This document shows, in pieces, positions 45,878 through 56,443 of a stretch of 64,000 nt of DNA. Under the pieces are notes generated by a model, which was given only the letters and a program-made list of their open reading frames with translations, did no database searches and was not told where the DNA came from. Source of the DNA: Clostridia bacterium (lineage in GTDB: Bacteria > Bacillota > Clostridia > Lachnospirales > Lachnospiraceae); NCBI GenBank assembly GCA_026000945.1, contig BNZI01000004.1, forward strand, positions 14,176-78,175, read 5' to 3'. How positions within the stretch are numbered: the stretch's first letter is position 1; the number at the start of each line of letters is the position of its first letter. Made by a program: the position numbers and the translations under genes.

Positions 45878-46599
45878 AAATTATATTCCACCTTATACTT
45901 TTCTGTATTTCCATCAAAAATAATTTTACCATCTTGTATACGTACAATTCTTTCTGCTTCCACAGCCACACTGTTATCATGGGTAATCATCACAATTGTA
46001 CTACCTTCTTGATGAATCTGCTGTAAAAATCCCAAAACTTCTCTTGTAGTTTTCGAGTCTAAAGCTCCGGTAGGTTCATCTGCTAAGATCAAAGAAGGAT
46101 CTCCTGCTAATGCTCTAGCAATAGATACCCTTTGTTGCTGCCCTCCTGATAATTGTTTGGGCTTATTTTTATGTTTATCAAGCAGACCAACCTTCTCTAA
46201 TGCAGCCAAAGCTCTTTCTCTACGTTCTGATTTTTTTACTCCTGCATACATCAATGGCAATTCCACATTTTCTACTAAACTTTGTTTAGGCAATAAATTG
46301 TATTGTTGAAAAATAAATCCAATCATTTTATTGCGGATACCCGCTAACTCATCGTCTTTCATTTTGCTAACATCATGGCCATTAAGAATATACTGCCCAG
46401 ATGTAGGAATATCTAATGCTCCGATTATATTCATTACAGTTGATTTTCCACTTCCTGATTTACCTAAGATAGCGACGAATTCTCCTGAATAAATGGTAAG
46501 ATTTAGATTGTCATTTGCTTTAACCACTAAATCACCCATTGTGTAAATTTTACTAATATTAATCAGTTGGATTAAAGGTGTTCTTTGACTATTTCTCAT
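45874..46599 (-). CDS. MacB/LolD-type ABC transporter ATP-binding protein
   Basis: A 241-residue ATPase with Walker A GKSGSGKST, signature [17 protein letters not shown], Walker B LILADEPTGALDSKT and the switch MITHDN. The GALDSKTTREVLGFL segment is typical of the LolD/MacB (Type VII ABC) group. It is co-translated with the permease downstream and preceded by the fusion protein, with a 15-bp hairpin at 46621-46654 in the gap. AAGGA lies nine bases before the ATG. Confidence 0.94.
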   Translation of the reverse strand: MRNSQRTPLIQLINISKIYTMGDLVVKANDNLNLTIYSGEFVAILGKSGSGKSTVMNIIGALDIPTSGQYILNGHDVSKMKDDELAGIRNKMIGFIFQQYNLLPKQSLVENVELPLMYAGVKKSERRERALAALEKVGLLDKHKNKPKQLSGGQQQRVSIARALAGDPSLILADEPTGALDSKTTREVLGFLQQIHQEGSTIVMITHDNSVAVEAERIVRIQDGKIIFDGNTEKYKVEYNL

Positions 46600-46620
46600 A
46601 GCAGTACTTCCTTATCGTAC

Positions 46621-46654
46621 AAGTTAGACCCATCTGAATAGATGGGTCTAACTT
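46621..46654 (-). promoter_or_regulatory. Perfect 15-bp hairpin inside the efflux operon
   Basis: AAGTTAGACCCATCT (46621-46635) pairs perfectly with AGATGGGTCTAACTT (46640-46654) around GAAT. It lies 22 bases upstream of the ATPase start and 85 bases beyond the fusion-protein stop. No T tract follows on the minus strand. It may protect the upstream message or reduce downstream expression. Confidence 0.55.
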
Positions 46655-46739
46655 GTGTTTTATCACGTACTAACTCGCCCTAATTCCCACCTTCACGATA
46701 ATATAGGAACTAGAGCGCTAAAAAAACGCTAAAAATCTT

Positions 46740-48296
46740 TTACTTAATATAAATTTCTTGTCCTTCGGACAAACCACTAATAATTTCTATATATTGAGAG
46801 TTTGCAGCACCTACTACAACTTCTACTTTACTGTATCCAGCAGGTACATCACCATCTGCCACCGTAGAAAGTTCATCTCTTACATAAACAAAATTCCCTC
46901 TCATCAAGGCAGCTACTGGAATAGCTAATACAGCTTCTTTCTTACCCACAATAATATCTGCATTTACTGTCATGGATGGCAAAAGAGTTCCTTTTTCTGC
47001 CATTCGAACAATAACAGGATACTGTGTAATTCCATTATTATTAGCAGCTTCTAAACTAATCTTTTCAATATAACTATTAAAAACTTGACCAGGAGCAGCG
47101 TCAGCACTAACTTCTACTTGCTGTCCTACTGTCACTTTAGCAATATCTAGTTCATCAATATACATTTTAAAACGATAGATAGACATATCATAAACTACAG
47201 CTAAAGGTGTCATTGCCGCAATATGCTCTCCTGTAGTCATTTGTTTTGTAATTACTTGTCCAGTAACGGGAGATTTAATCTGGTAGTTATCAGAATTAAT
47301 CTGTAGATTCTCCAAAGCTTTTTTTGCATCAATTACCGCATCGTAAGCAACCGTAACAGAATTTTTATAAGATTCAATTTGTTTTTCTACAGAACGTGTA
47401 TCTAAACTTAAAATCAATTGATTTTGTGTTACTTGAGAATTTACTTGTACAGAGACTGACTTTACTTCTCCAGAACTTTTAGCAATAATCGGTTTTTGTT
47501 TTGATGGTTCAAATGCTCCAGGGGATATGGACGATATCTCATTTATTCGAGCGATCGCTATGGCTCCAATACTAATATTATCTGTATTAATTACATCAAT
47601 CGTTACCGTTTTTGCACTTTGATTCTCAATCATTTCTTCATTTTGACTGACTGCACTGATCGTTCCAGTGAAACTTTGCAAAGTTTGCGGTAATTCAATA
47701 TGAGCAGATTGACCAACAAGCGAACTGTCTACTTTATTAGCCGGAAAAAAAAGATTAAGATGAAGAATATTGCTTTCTATAATTTGCCCAATCGGTACAC
47801 CAGCAGTGACTAAATCTCCAACTTCTACATTTAATGCAACAAGCTGTCCGGATGTTCCGGCACGAACTTGCAGACTTTCACGAAGAGATTGGGAATCATT
47901 ATATTCTTTAACTGCATTATTATAATTACGTTCTGCACGCAAAATACCAAGTTGAGCTTCTTCTATTTTAGAATCCAAATTCTTTGTATTGATACGATAT
48001 AATACTTGATCTTTTTCAACAAAATCTCCTTCTTCAAAGTTCGCTTCTGTGATTTCCCCCTCAATAAGCGCTGTAATCGTATAAGTATCCAAAGGTTCAA
48101 TGATACCGGACCCAGAAATACTGCTAGAAAGATTAACACGCTCCACGTACGCCTTATCCGTTGCTTCCGCAGCTATTGCTTTTCGGGTATCGTTCGTAAA
48201 CATTTGCACCAGACTACCTAAAGCAATCAATATGACAGGAAGTATAATAATAATTTTTAGTCCATGTTTTTTTAAAGTACTTAATATATTTTTCAT
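46740..48296 (-). CDS. Membrane fusion protein (MacA/HlyD family) of an efflux system
   Basis: A 518-residue protein anchored by one N-terminal helix (LKIIIILPVILIALGSLVQM). It has two lipoyl-like/HlyD half-motifs (ITALIEGEITEANFEEGDFVEKDQVLYRI and IKSPVTGQVITKQMTTGEHI), two coiled-coil stretches, and a C-terminal beta domain with VLAIPVAALMRGNFVYV and GLSEGQEIYIK. It is longer than usual and carries apparently two lipoyl-type units. It partners the ATPase and permease downstream, as in Gram-positive three-gene MacA-like systems. Promoter at 48455-48482. AGGAG precedes the ATG. Confidence 0.9.
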   Translation of the reverse strand: MKNILSTLKKHGLKIIIILPVILIALGSLVQMFTNDTRKAIAAEATDKAYVERVNLSSSISGSGIIEPLDTYTITALIEGEITEANFEEGDFVEKDQVLYRINTKNLDSKIEEAQLGILRAERNYNNAVKEYNDSQSLRESLQVRAGTSGQLVALNVEVGDLVTAGVPIGQIIESNILHLNLFFPANKVDSSLVGQSAHIELPQTLQSFTGTISAVSQNEEMIENQSAKTVTIDVINTDNISIGAIAIARINEISSISPGAFEPSKQKPIIAKSSGEVKSVSVQVNSQVTQNQLILSLDTRSVEKQIESYKNSVTVAYDAVIDAKKALENLQINSDNYQIKSPVTGQVITKQMTTGEHIAAMTPLAVVYDMSIYRFKMYIDELDIAKVTVGQQVEVSADAAPGQVFNSYIEKISLEAANNNGITQYPVIVRMAEKGTLLPSMTVNADIIVGKKEAVLAIPVAALMRGNFVYVRDELSTVADGDVPAGYSKVEVVVGAANSQYIEIISGLSEGQEIYIK

Positions 48297-48454
48297 CTTT
48301 ACTCCTACTTACTTTAGAATTATCTACTTTGGATACCTTTCAATTTTCAATAATCTTTAACATATGTAAGAGAAAACTATATTTTAGAAAGAAAAACTAA
48401 AATATAACTTCCTTCTACGAAAGAATTTTAAATCAACGATAAATCTAAGTTTAA

Positions 48455-48482
48455 TTATACTTTTTTTTAATAGTTTGTCAAG
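48455..48482 (-). promoter_or_regulatory. Promoter of the efflux operon, with a palindrome in the leader
   Basis: On the minus strand TTGACA (48482-48477), a 16-base spacer and TATAAT (48460-48455). About 50 bases downstream, TATATTTTAG (48378-48387) pairs with CTAAAATATA (48397-48406), which could be a regulator-binding palindrome or leader hairpin. The leader to the ATG at 48296 is about 150 bases. Confidence 0.7.
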
Positions 48483-48491
48483 TTTCTACTA

Positions 48492-49904
48492 CTAAATAGA
48501 AGAACATAAATTCACAATGGCCAAAGCAAAAATTTCAATACTGAGCCACAAATCAGATAAACGAGCAAATTCATCCGGTCCATGTAAATGATAATCAATA
48601 TCTAAATTCATACAACCAAATGCTACACCTCTTTGTAACTCATGAACATAGGTACCACCGCCAATAGATAAACAGCGTCCTTTTTCTTGTGTACAAGCCT
48701 CATAGCAGTCTAACAAGGTTTGGATAAATGGAGTGTCTTCTGGTACATGATGGGCAAATGAGCAGTGCTTTTTCTTAATGGAAATATCATATTGTTTAAA
48801 TTTTTCTTCTACAATGTCTTCTGTATTTTCTTTTGTTGAACATACAGGAGTACGTGAATCAAAATTTGCAAAAAATCCTGTTGATGTTAGATGCAAGATA
48901 CCAAAATTCATTGTTAACTTTTTCGCAATCGGTTCAGACATCTCTATACCTAAACTTTTTCCATAATAATCTCCATGAGGAAAAAGCTTAGCCAATTGCC
49001 TCACTTTAGTAAAACTTTCCGAAGATCGAAAAGGAAGTACACTTAATAAAAGCAATAATGCCGTAATCGCATTATTTCCTTGCTCAGGAGTAGAAGCATG
49101 AGCACTTTTCCCCGTACAAAGCACATGAGTAAACTGCTCTTCTTGCCAGTAAGTAAATTGGGCTTTAGTCAATGATTCTACTTGTTTGATTTCTTCTTTC
49201 AATATGATTTCTGGAATACCAATAAAAACAACTTCCGCTTTTTGAGGTACTACATTACTTTTTATACCCCCTTCAATAGAAAGAATCCGTCTATCTTGTG
49301 TTTCTTCTTCCCAATGAGCAACAAAATCGACTTCAAGCCTTCCTTTTTCAACATTAATCAAAGGATATTCTGCATCCGGACTAAACGTAGCCGGCGCTTC
49401 TTCTTCCAGAGAATAATAATAAGCTACATCTGAACTTCCGCATTCTTCATCTGTACCTAAAAGTAATCGAACATTGAGATCCAAGGGTATAGCTAAATCT
49501 TTAATCATTTTCATCGCATAAAGTGCAGCCATAGCCGGACCTTTATCATCTATACTACCCCTTGCATAAATTTTGTCCTCTAAAATTTTTGGTTCAAAAG
49601 GAGTCGTAACCGTCCATCCTTCTCCACCAGGTACCACATCTAAATGGGCCAAAATATCCAGACCTTTTTTCTTCTCAGAAAAATCAACAGCTAAGACTCT
49701 TTGATCATAATTTTTTGTGATAAATCCCATTCTTTGAGCTATTTTATTTGCTTCTTGCAAAACAAGAAAATTCCCTTTTCCGTAAGGCATATTTTCTTGT
49801 TTCGGCATTTTTTCACTATTAATTTTCAATAAAGACACTAAATCTGATAAAAACTCTGCCTCGTGCTGTTTAATATATTTCTTAAATTCTGCTTGATAAC
49901 GCAT
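48492..49904 (-). CDS. pepV: PepV-like Sapep-family dipeptidase (M20)
   Basis: A 470-residue cytoplasmic metallopeptidase expected to cleave dipeptides and some tripeptides. M20 metal ligands are visible in DILAHLDVVPGGEGW, RGSIDDKGPAMAALYAM, LLGTDEECGSSD, FSPDAEYPLINVEKGR and, near the C-terminus, GGGTYVHELQRGVAFG. The lid domain occupies roughly residues 190-400 with the CTGKSAHASTPEQGNNAI helix. Length matches PepV. AAAGGAG precedes the ATG. It is a single gene between the efflux system and the V-ATPase operon. Confidence 0.93.
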   Translation of the reverse strand: MRYQAEFKKYIKQHEAEFLSDLVSLLKINSEKMPKQENMPYGKGNFLVLQEANKIAQRMGFITKNYDQRVLAVDFSEKKKGLDILAHLDVVPGGEGWTVTTPFEPKILEDKIYARGSIDDKGPAMAALYAMKMIKDLAIPLDLNVRLLLGTDEECGSSDVAYYYSLEEEAPATFSPDAEYPLINVEKGRLEVDFVAHWEEETQDRRILSIEGGIKSNVVPQKAEVVFIGIPEIILKEEIKQVESLTKAQFTYWQEEQFTHVLCTGKSAHASTPEQGNNAITALLLLLSVLPFRSSESFTKVRQLAKLFPHGDYYGKSLGIEMSEPIAKKLTMNFGILHLTSTGFFANFDSRTPVCSTKENTEDIVEEKFKQYDISIKKKHCSFAHHVPEDTPFIQTLLDCYEACTQEKGRCLSIGGGTYVHELQRGVAFGCMNLDIDYHLHGPDEFARLSDLWLSIEIFALAIVNLCSSI

Positions 49905-50213
49905 AAAGCTCCTTTTTTTAATTTTACATTTATCAATAGCAAATCAAGAGCATTCATCCTTGCGGCGTAACTTTGCGCAAGCGTGAATTACGTCGACTAA
50001 AGAATAAATAACATCAGTTGAACTCCCTTTCTCCTGAATTTGCAAAAAAATTCACCAAAATTACGGGTATTATCCACAATGAATAACGAATAGAGGTTCT
50101 TAGTTTCCCACATCCTAAGCACTCTAATACACTCTTAAATAAAAGAAATACCAAGCATCTATTACGGCTTTCCAATCAGCAGATTAAAAACTCCTGACGA
50201 TATAGGTTTTCAG
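49905..50213. other. Intergenic region between V-ATPase and pepV
   Basis: A 309-base gap. It holds an imperfect foldback near 49965-49995 (CGGCGTAA with TTACGTCG) and one perfect DnaA box, TTATCCACA, at 50070-50078. I found no terminator with a clear T tract for ntpD and no gene. Confidence 0.5.
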
Positions 50214-50846
50214 TTACACTCGTTCCATCGTTTTCACTTTAATTAAACGGGTTAAATCTGATCTTTCATTTTCTTCCAATTTCATTTTAATGTAATGAAT
50301 AGTTTCTTTTAATTGTGGAATCGTCATATATTCCAAAGCATTTACTCTTCTACGGGTTTTTTCTATTTCTGCAGCCAATAAACTAGATGTTTTTTCTATT
50401 TCCGCGAGCAAAAATAATTTTTCCAACAAATTTGAAAATTTTTCAATCGTCACATCTAACTCTCTCGTAGAATATAAAAAACCATAACTTAAAGTATCAG
50501 CAATCATTTTTGCATCATAGTCAAAATTCATATGAGGGACAATGACACTCATAATATTTTTTTCCACGATATCCACTGAAGACTCCATAAAAGGCAAGAT
50601 CATAAATTCCTCTAAATATTCCACAGGGACTGAAGCGCTGGCAAGGGCAAAAGCCAGCATAGCATCTACTGTTTCCGCCTCTACTTGCCGGCGTAAAACA
50701 TCATTTTTCTGTACTAGAGTAATAAATTGACGCATGAGTTCATCTTGCTTATTTTTCATCAATTTATGCCCTTTGCTTGCTGTAGACAAGCGACGTTTTA
50801 ACCTAGTTAGTTCCATTCTTGTTGGATTTACATTCAGTTTTGCCAT
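50214..50846 (-). CDS. ntpD: V-type ATPase subunit D
   Basis: The 210-residue central-stalk subunit that rotates inside the A3B3 head. The paired long helices with [36 protein letters not shown] at the N-terminus (seen over its first 50 residues) and [31 protein letters not shown] near the C-terminus are the signature of the family. It is the last gene of the operon, about 180 bases after ntpB, with an IS605-like relic inserted in that gap. AGAGAGTAGAAT precedes the ATG. Confidence 0.95.
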   Translation of the reverse strand: MAKLNVNPTRMELTRLKRRLSTASKGHKLMKNKQDELMRQFITLVQKNDVLRRQVEAETVDAMLAFALASASVPVEYLEEFMILPFMESSVDIVEKNIMSVIVPHMNFDYDAKMIADTLSYGFLYSTRELDVTIEKFSNLLEKLFLLAEIEKTSSLLAAEIEKTRRRVNALEYMTIPQLKETIHYIKMKLEENERSDLTRLIKVKTMERV

Positions 50847-50865
50847 ATTCTACTCTCTCTTTTAC

Positions 50866-50999
50866 GTGACGTACTTCCTCCGCTTAAGCCCGACGGTATC
50901 TGAAGTGGAAATTTATTGAAACTTGAACTCTTCTTAGAGAGTTATTACCGATCTATCCCCATGTATCCAATTTTACACCAATTCATCCCACCGCCTTAA
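50866..50999 (-). mobile_element. Second IS200/IS605 right-end-like relic
   Basis: On the minus strand it starts AAGGCGGTGGGATGAATTGG and continues TGTAAAATTGG...ATGGGGATAG, aligning with the relic at 130-255. It ends in a hairpin region closed by GGAGGAAGTACGTCAC at 50866. It sits just upstream of the ntpD ribosome site inside the V-ATPase operon. No transposase remains. Assignment is inference from the shared segment and the TCAC-type end. Confidence 0.4.
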
Positions 51000-51023
51000 A
51001 GCGAAAAATTTTAATAATAAATA

Positions 51024-52403
51024 CTAAATTTTTACAGATGGCAAATACTCATCCAACAGCTCATCTTTGATTCTTTTCAACTCTGTTTTCGGCAACATAG
51101 CCAAGAGCTTCCATCCTAAATCCAATGTTTCTTCTATACTTCGATTAGTCATAAATCCCTGATTAACATATTCTTTTTCAAATCTTCTTGCGAATTCCGC
51201 ATAAATTTTATCTAAATCTGAAAGAGCGGATTCCCCTAAAACCACTGCTAGTTCTTTTGCCTGCTTACCTTGTGCATAAGCAGAAAAAAGCTGATTCATG
51301 GTTGGAGCGTGATCTTTCCTCGTTTTTCCCTCTCCAGTCCCCTTATCTTTCAAACGAGATAACGACGGTAACACATCAATAGGAGGCTGAATTCCACTTT
51401 TATAAAGTTCTCTAGATAAAATAATCTGTCCCTCTGTTATATATCCCGTTAAATCTGGAATAGGATGGGTTTTGTCGTCTTCCGGCATAGTTAAAATGGG
51501 AATTTGGGTTACTGAACCTTTACAACCTCTGATTCTACCAGCACGTTCATATAGAGTAGACAAATTGGTATACAAATACCCCGGATAGCCTCTCCTACCT
51601 GGTACTTCTCGCCTAGCTGCTGAAATTTCCCTTAATGCTTCACAGTAATTTGTCATATCAGTTAAAATGACTAGAACATGCATATCTTTTTCATAAGCAA
51701 GATATTCAGCGGCAGTTAAAGCTACTTTTGGAGTTGCAATACGCTCAATTGCAGGATCATTTGCTAAGTTCATAAACATTACTGAACGGTCTATAGCTCC
51801 TGTTTGGCGAAAATTATCCCTGAAAAACTCCGCCTCTTCAAAAGTAATACCAATAGCAGCAAAAACTACTGCAAAATCTTCTCCTGAACCCCTAACTGTC
51901 GCCTGTCTGGCAATTTGTGCTGCTAATTCCTTATGTGGTAAACCTGAAGCTGAAAATATCGGAAGTTTTTGTCCACGCACTAAAGTATTTAAATGGTCAA
52001 TAGATGAAATACCCGTTTGAATAAACTCATCGGGATAATCTCTAGCTACGGGATTAATAACCTGTCCATTAATGTCCAGCATTTTTTCTGGAATAATATC
52101 CGCTCCATTATCCCTTATTCTGCCTAAACCATCAAAAACCCTTCCCACAATATCTTCTGAGACGGCAAATTTTAACGGATGTCCAAGAAAACGTACTTTA
52201 GAATCTTTGATATTGATTCCTCCCGTACCCTCAAAGATTTGCACCATCGCCCGATCACCATCTATTTCCAAAACCTGTCCTTTTCGTATTTCTCCATTTT
52301 GCATACGTACTTCTATTAATTCTTCATACTTTACGCCAGAAACTTTTTCTACTGCCATCAAAGGACCGATTACTTTACTTATTGTTCTATATTCTTTAAT
52401 CAT
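51024..52403 (-). CDS. ntpB: V-type ATPase subunit B
   Basis: The 459-residue non-catalytic (regulatory) head subunit. It lacks a full Walker A, as expected, and shows [28 protein letters not shown], the [42 protein letters not shown] stretch and [28 protein letters not shown]. The start is ATG 52403 ([11 protein letters not shown]), which overlaps the ntpA stop by eight bases with AAAGGAC and GGAGG just upstream; a longer start at 52427 would run well into ntpA. Confidence 0.96.
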   Translation of the reverse strand: MIKEYRTISKVIGPLMAVEKVSGVKYEELIEVRMQNGEIRKGQVLEIDGDRAMVQIFEGTGGINIKDSKVRFLGHPLKFAVSEDIVGRVFDGLGRIRDNGADIIPEKMLDINGQVINPVARDYPDEFIQTGISSIDHLNTLVRGQKLPIFSASGLPHKELAAQIARQATVRGSGEDFAVVFAAIGITFEEAEFFRDNFRQTGAIDRSVMFMNLANDPAIERIATPKVALTAAEYLAYEKDMHVLVILTDMTNYCEALREISAARREVPGRRGYPGYLYTNLSTLYERAGRIRGCKGSVTQIPILTMPEDDKTHPIPDLTGYITEGQIILSRELYKSGIQPPIDVLPSLSRLKDKGTGEGKTRKDHAPTMNQLFSAYAQGKQAKELAVVLGESALSDLDKIYAEFARRFEKEYVNQGFMTNRSIEETLDLGWKLLAMLPKTELKRIKDELLDEYLPSVKI

Positions 52404-54174
52404 GTCCTTTGATTCCTCCCTCTTCAATCACCTTTTGAAGTGTTTCACAAATTTCTTTTTCTAGAGCTTCCAAATTGGACAACTGATTTTCAGGAACATA
52501 TTTACTACGGGCAATTTTATCCCTTAATGCAACTGTTCCTTCTAAAAGTTCATGAAAATAAGAGCCTAAACGTAATGCCCTTTCCCCCTCATGAAAAAAA
52601 GTCAGAATATTATTCAAAAGGATGCCCTGTTTTTTTAAAGAAGTAAAGGTATCTACATCATCAAATGCATTCTGTTGCAAGTAGTCTTCCCGAATAGATT
52701 TTGCTACTTCCAAACTTAATCTATCCTTATCCGATAAAGAATCTATACCAACTAATCGTACAATTTCTTCTAGTTGAGCTTCTTCTTGTAAAATACTCAT
52801 CGCTTCTATTACCATTTCAGACCAATTTATCTGCAATTTTTCATCCAAAACTTTTCCTACATCCGCTAGATACAAAGAATAACTTTGTAACCAATTGATT
52901 GAAGGAAAATGTCTTTTTTGCGCTAAAAGGGCGTCCAATCCCCAAAATACCTTAACCACACGCAAAGTATTTTGTGTTACTGGTTCAGATATATCTCCTC
53001 CAGACGGCGACACTGCGCTAATTGCGGTAATACTACCTTCTCTTTTCTCTTTCCCCAATACGATAGCATTTCCTGCACGCTCATAGTATTCTGCTAAACG
53101 ACTGCCTAAATAAGCTGGATAGCCTTCATCGCCAGGCATTTCTTCCAAACGTCCGCTCATTTCCCGCAAAGCTTCCGCCCAACGAGAAGTAGAATCCGCC
53201 ATAATGGCCACAGAATACCCCATGTCTCGAAAATATTCAGCAATCGTAATTCCAGTATAAATAGAAGCTTCCCTAGCAGCTACCGGCATATTTGAGGTAT
53301 TCGCAATGAGTACAGTACGCTCCATTAAAGATTCTTTGGTATTTGGGTCAATTAATTCCGGAAATTCATTCAATACATCCGTCATTTCATTCCCCCGCTC
53401 TCCGCAACCTACATAGACTACAATATCCACATCCGCCCACTTTGCTATTTGATGCTGTACTACTGTCTTTCCTGCTCCAAATGGTCCAGGCACAGCTGCA
53501 GCTCCACCTTTCATTACCGGAAAAAATGTATCAACCACTCTTTGTCCGCTGATTAAGGGTTCTATTGGATTTAGTTTTTGATAAACGGGACGTAAACGCC
53601 TAACCGGCCATTTTTGCAACATCGTCAATGATATTTCACCGTTTGTACTGTCCACAAAAGCAATTTTTTCATCTATGGTGTATTCACCTGAAGCAATTTT
53701 TGTAATTTTTCCATAAATACCGTAGGGAACGAGAATTTTATGCACAATTACTTTTGTTTCTTGCACAGTACCCAAAATATCCCCGGCTTCCACTTCATCC
53801 CCAACTTGAGCTAAAGGAGTAAAAAACCATTTTTTTTCATGATCTAAAGCAGACAAACGTACTCCACGAGCCAAAAAATCATTCTTTGTTAACTCTCTAA
53901 AACGATCTAAGGGTCTTTGTATACCATCAAACATTTGTTTTAAAATTCCCGGAGCTAATTCTACAGATAGCGGCTCACCTGTACTGATTACCTCTTCTCC
54001 GGGACCGATACCTGAAGTTTCTTCATACACTTGTAAAGAAGCAACATCTCCCCGCATTTCTATAATTTCTCCGATAACACCCAATTCACCTACATAGCAA
54101 ATATCCTGAATGCTGGATTCTGACATCCCTTTTGCCATGACCAACGGTCCGGATACTTTGGTTACTTCTCCCAT
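52396..54174 (-). CDS. ntpA: V-type ATPase catalytic subunit A
   Basis: The 592-residue catalytic subunit of the head. Walker A is [10 protein letters not shown], the catalytic Glu segment is [16 protein letters not shown], and the arginine-containing [43 protein letters not shown] and [13 protein letters not shown] are family hallmarks. The A-specific insertion (bulge domain) is present at about residues 115-190. GGAGGGG precedes the ATG. It is separated from ntpF by 920 bases of tandem repeats, unusual for this operon. Confidence 0.97.
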   Translation of the reverse strand: MGEVTKVSGPLVMAKGMSESSIQDICYVGELGVIGEIIEMRGDVASLQVYEETSGIGPGEEVISTGEPLSVELAPGILKQMFDGIQRPLDRFRELTKNDFLARGVRLSALDHEKKWFFTPLAQVGDEVEAGDILGTVQETKVIVHKILVPYGIYGKITKIASGEYTIDEKIAFVDSTNGEISLTMLQKWPVRRLRPVYQKLNPIEPLISGQRVVDTFFPVMKGGAAAVPGPFGAGKTVVQHQIAKWADVDIVVYVGCGERGNEMTDVLNEFPELIDPNTKESLMERTVLIANTSNMPVAAREASIYTGITIAEYFRDMGYSVAIMADSTSRWAEALREMSGRLEEMPGDEGYPAYLGSRLAEYYERAGNAIVLGKEKREGSITAISAVSPSGGDISEPVTQNTLRVVKVFWGLDALLAQKRHFPSINWLQSYSLYLADVGKVLDEKLQINWSEMVIEAMSILQEEAQLEEIVRLVGIDSLSDKDRLSLEVAKSIREDYLQQNAFDDVDTFTSLKKQGILLNNILTFFHEGERALRLGSYFHELLEGTVALRDKIARSKYVPENQLSNLEALEKEICETLQKVIEEGGIKGHD

Positions 54175-54209
54175 GAATAGCTTTCCCCTCCTTTGACTAG
54201 AGTCAGTTT

Positions 54210-55120
54210 AATCTATCCGAACGCTCGAATTTCTCTAAGTTGCTTTTACAAAGAAATTCCACTAATTAGGTTCGTAAAATCCCCGAGTTCAATCTTTACT
54301 AACGCTTGCTTTCTCTAAATTACTTTTTCAAAAAAATTCTGCTAAATTCACCAAAACCTCGCCAAGAGTCAATTTAACCTCTCCGAACGAAAAAACTTGT
54401 GTATATTTTGCGTTCCATCAATCTCATTAAATCCTCGACTTTAATCTTCGCTAACCCTTAATTTCTCTAAATTTCTTTTATAAAAAATTTCTACTAAACT
54501 CACCAATACCTCGCCAAGAGTCAGTTTAACCTCTCCGAACGAAAAACTCGTGTATATTTTTTCTTTCAACTAAACTCGTTAAATTCCTGAGTTTAATCTT
54601 CGCTAACCCTTAATTTCTCTGAATTTCTTTTTCAAAAATTTCTACTAAACTTGCCCAGATCTCGCTAAGAGTCAATTTTATTTCTCCGAACGAGAAGAAT
54701 TTTGTGCATATTTTTTCTTTCAACTAAACTCGTTAAATTCCTGAGTTTAATCTTTGCCAATACTTAATTTCTCTAAATTGCTTTTATAAAAATTTCTACT
54801 AAATTCACCAAGACCTCGCTAAGAGGCAGTTTAATTTCTTCGAACGAGAAGAATTTTGTATATATTTTTTCTCCTACACGAAGAGGTGACGCAGGAATAC
54901 TGGAGGTATTTCAAGGAATCTCGACACCGTAGGAGGGAAAATAGACCATAAATTCTTCCGTAAGCGAGAGATGAAACTGGCTCTAAAATTCAATCTTCGC
55001 TGGCGCTTGATTTCTCTAAGTTGCTTTTACAAAGAAGTTCTTTCAACTAAGCTCGTCCAGACTCGCTAAGGTTCAAGAACGACCTCGCACTAAGTTCAAT
55101 CTTCGCTGACGCTCGATTTC
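54210..55120 (-). repeat. Tandem 151-bp repeat array between ntpF and ntpA
   Basis: A landmark (CTCGC[CT]AAGAG) recurs at 54361, 54512, 54663 and 54817, giving a unit of 151-154 bp in at least four copies. A second landmark, AATTTCTCTAAATT[TG]CTTTT, recurs at the same spacing and again near 55009 and 55108. An insertion of MITE core lies at about 54870-54975 (CCTACACGAAGAGGTGACGC, then GTATTTCAAGGAATC). The last copy overlaps the final codons of ntpF, whose C-terminal SNLEKSSVSED is encoded by the repeat sequence itself. The array has no other coding potential. Confidence 0.75.
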
Positions 55121-55446
55121 TCTAAGTTGCTTTCGGTCAGTATATTTTGTCCTACTGCTTTTTCCACATCTTGCTGGATTTGCGCTAATCCTATACCTAA
55201 GCTTCCCAAATGTCCAGGAAATAAAATAATGGCCGGCGTAAGCCTAGATTTATATTTTTGAATGGTTTTTCTTACTTTTTCTGCTACTGTTTCAGTAATA
55301 AAAATCACGCCATAATCTTCTTTAACCATTTCCTCTATTTTTTCTTGAACAGCTAAGGATTCCGAATCAAAACAAACGGTAAAACCAAATAACTTAAACG
55401 GTAAAACGGAATCTTTTTCTCCAATCACACCAATTTTTTTAGACAT
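55096..55446 (-). CDS. ntpF: V-type ATPase subunit F
   Basis: A 116-residue small central-stalk subunit, CheY-like fold, that binds subunit D. Recognised by KKIGVIGEKDSVLPFKLFGFTV, DYGVIFITETVAEKVRKTIQKYK and LTPAIILFPGHLGSLG. It starts within the 3' end of ntpC (8-base overlap). The last 11 residues (SNLEKSSVSED) match the 151-bp repeat downstream, so the natural C-terminus may have been replaced or extended by repeat sequence; F subunits usually end close to the preceding helix. Confidence 0.92.
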   Translation of the reverse strand: MSKKIGVIGEKDSVLPFKLFGFTVCFDSESLAVQEKIEEMVKEDYGVIFITETVAEKVRKTIQKYKSRLTPAIILFPGHLGSLGIGLAQIQQDVEKAVGQNILTESNLEKSSVSED

Positions 55447-56443
55447 AACAAATTCTCATCCTTTCTCGAATTTGTTCTTGTGAAAATCTATGTCTTTTAC
55501 CCACAAATAACAAGCGTAGATTTTTTTGTTCAATCGTCTTTGCATGAATAAATGCCATTACTGGTAATGGCCCAAAAGGCATAGTTTTTGCCATTTTATA
55601 CAAGTCAGTCAAATAGTCATCCCGCAAACGAGAAAAAACAACAAAATCCAAAACGGAACCCTCACGTATAGCCTCTTTTAATACATGCCCATAAGGACAT
55701 TTCAACAAGTATTGACTATATTCTTCTAAAGAAGTATCTGCATAAGAAAACAACGTTTCTTGGGAAATCTGACCAAATGAAGTAATCACTGCTTTCATAA
55801 AACGTTTACTTCTCTTTTGTGCAATTCCTCTTGCCATCATAGATAAATTATATAAGTCTTGCATAGAAGAAAAAATAGTTTGTACAACAGGATAATCTAA
55901 CTTCCTACTACGTCTTCTTTGCTCTTGTAAAAAACAGCGATCATAAATAAAATCTAAACCAAACCAATGTCTATTTTCCTGTAAATATTCATCTACTTCA
56001 ATAACAGCGGATAATAACTCTGATTCTAAAACAGATGAATTTTTTGTATAAACCGCACTTTTAATCGTATCCAAAGAATATTTTCCATCTGGCAGAAATA
56101 AATGATCAAAATCATTTTGTGTCTGTTTTGCCTTAGTTAAAATTTTTAAATTATGAAAAGTGTATTCTAAAGTATAAAGTGAAATCAAATCTGGTTCCGG
56201 AGCATAGGTATATAGCCAACGGAAAAATTCCTCTTGATTTTCTTTATCATATTGTTCAAAATTTTTTTCAAAATGATCTTGTGTTACGGCAGGGGCATAA
56301 ACGGTAGAAAGCAAAATTTGTTTAATCTCTGCAAAATTTTTTGCCAAAATTAACTTTTCCATTTTTTCTGTAGACAACAACTCATTTTCTTTTACACGAA
56401 CTAAGGTATTAAGCTGGTGATAGGCGATGTCTTTCAACTTCAT
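55439..56443 (-). CDS. ntpC: V-type ATPase subunit C
   Basis: The 334-residue funnel-shaped subunit (subunit C/AC39, equal to archaeal AtpC) that joins the central shaft to the membrane rotor. Recognised by repeated three-helix units, the N-terminal YHQLNTLVRVKENELLSTEKMEKLI and the C-terminal GPLPVMAFIHAKTIEQKNLRLLFVGKRHRFSQEQIRERMRICYV. Start overlaps ntpE by four bases (ATGA); end overlaps ntpF. Confidence 0.94.
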   Translation of the reverse strand: MKLKDIAYHQLNTLVRVKENELLSTEKMEKLILAKNFAEIKQILLSTVYAPAVTQDHFEKNFEQYDKENQEEFFRWLYTYAPEPDLISLYTLEYTFHNLKILTKAKQTQNDFDHLFLPDGKYSLDTIKSAVYTKNSSVLESELLSAVIEVDEYLQENRHWFGLDFIYDRCFLQEQRRRSRKLDYPVVQTIFSSMQDLYNLSMMARGIAQKRSKRFMKAVITSFGQISQETLFSYADTSLEEYSQYLLKCPYGHVLKEAIREGSVLDFVVFSRLRDDYLTDLYKMAKTMPFGPLPVMAFIHAKTIEQKNLRLLFVGKRHRFSQEQIRERMRICYV

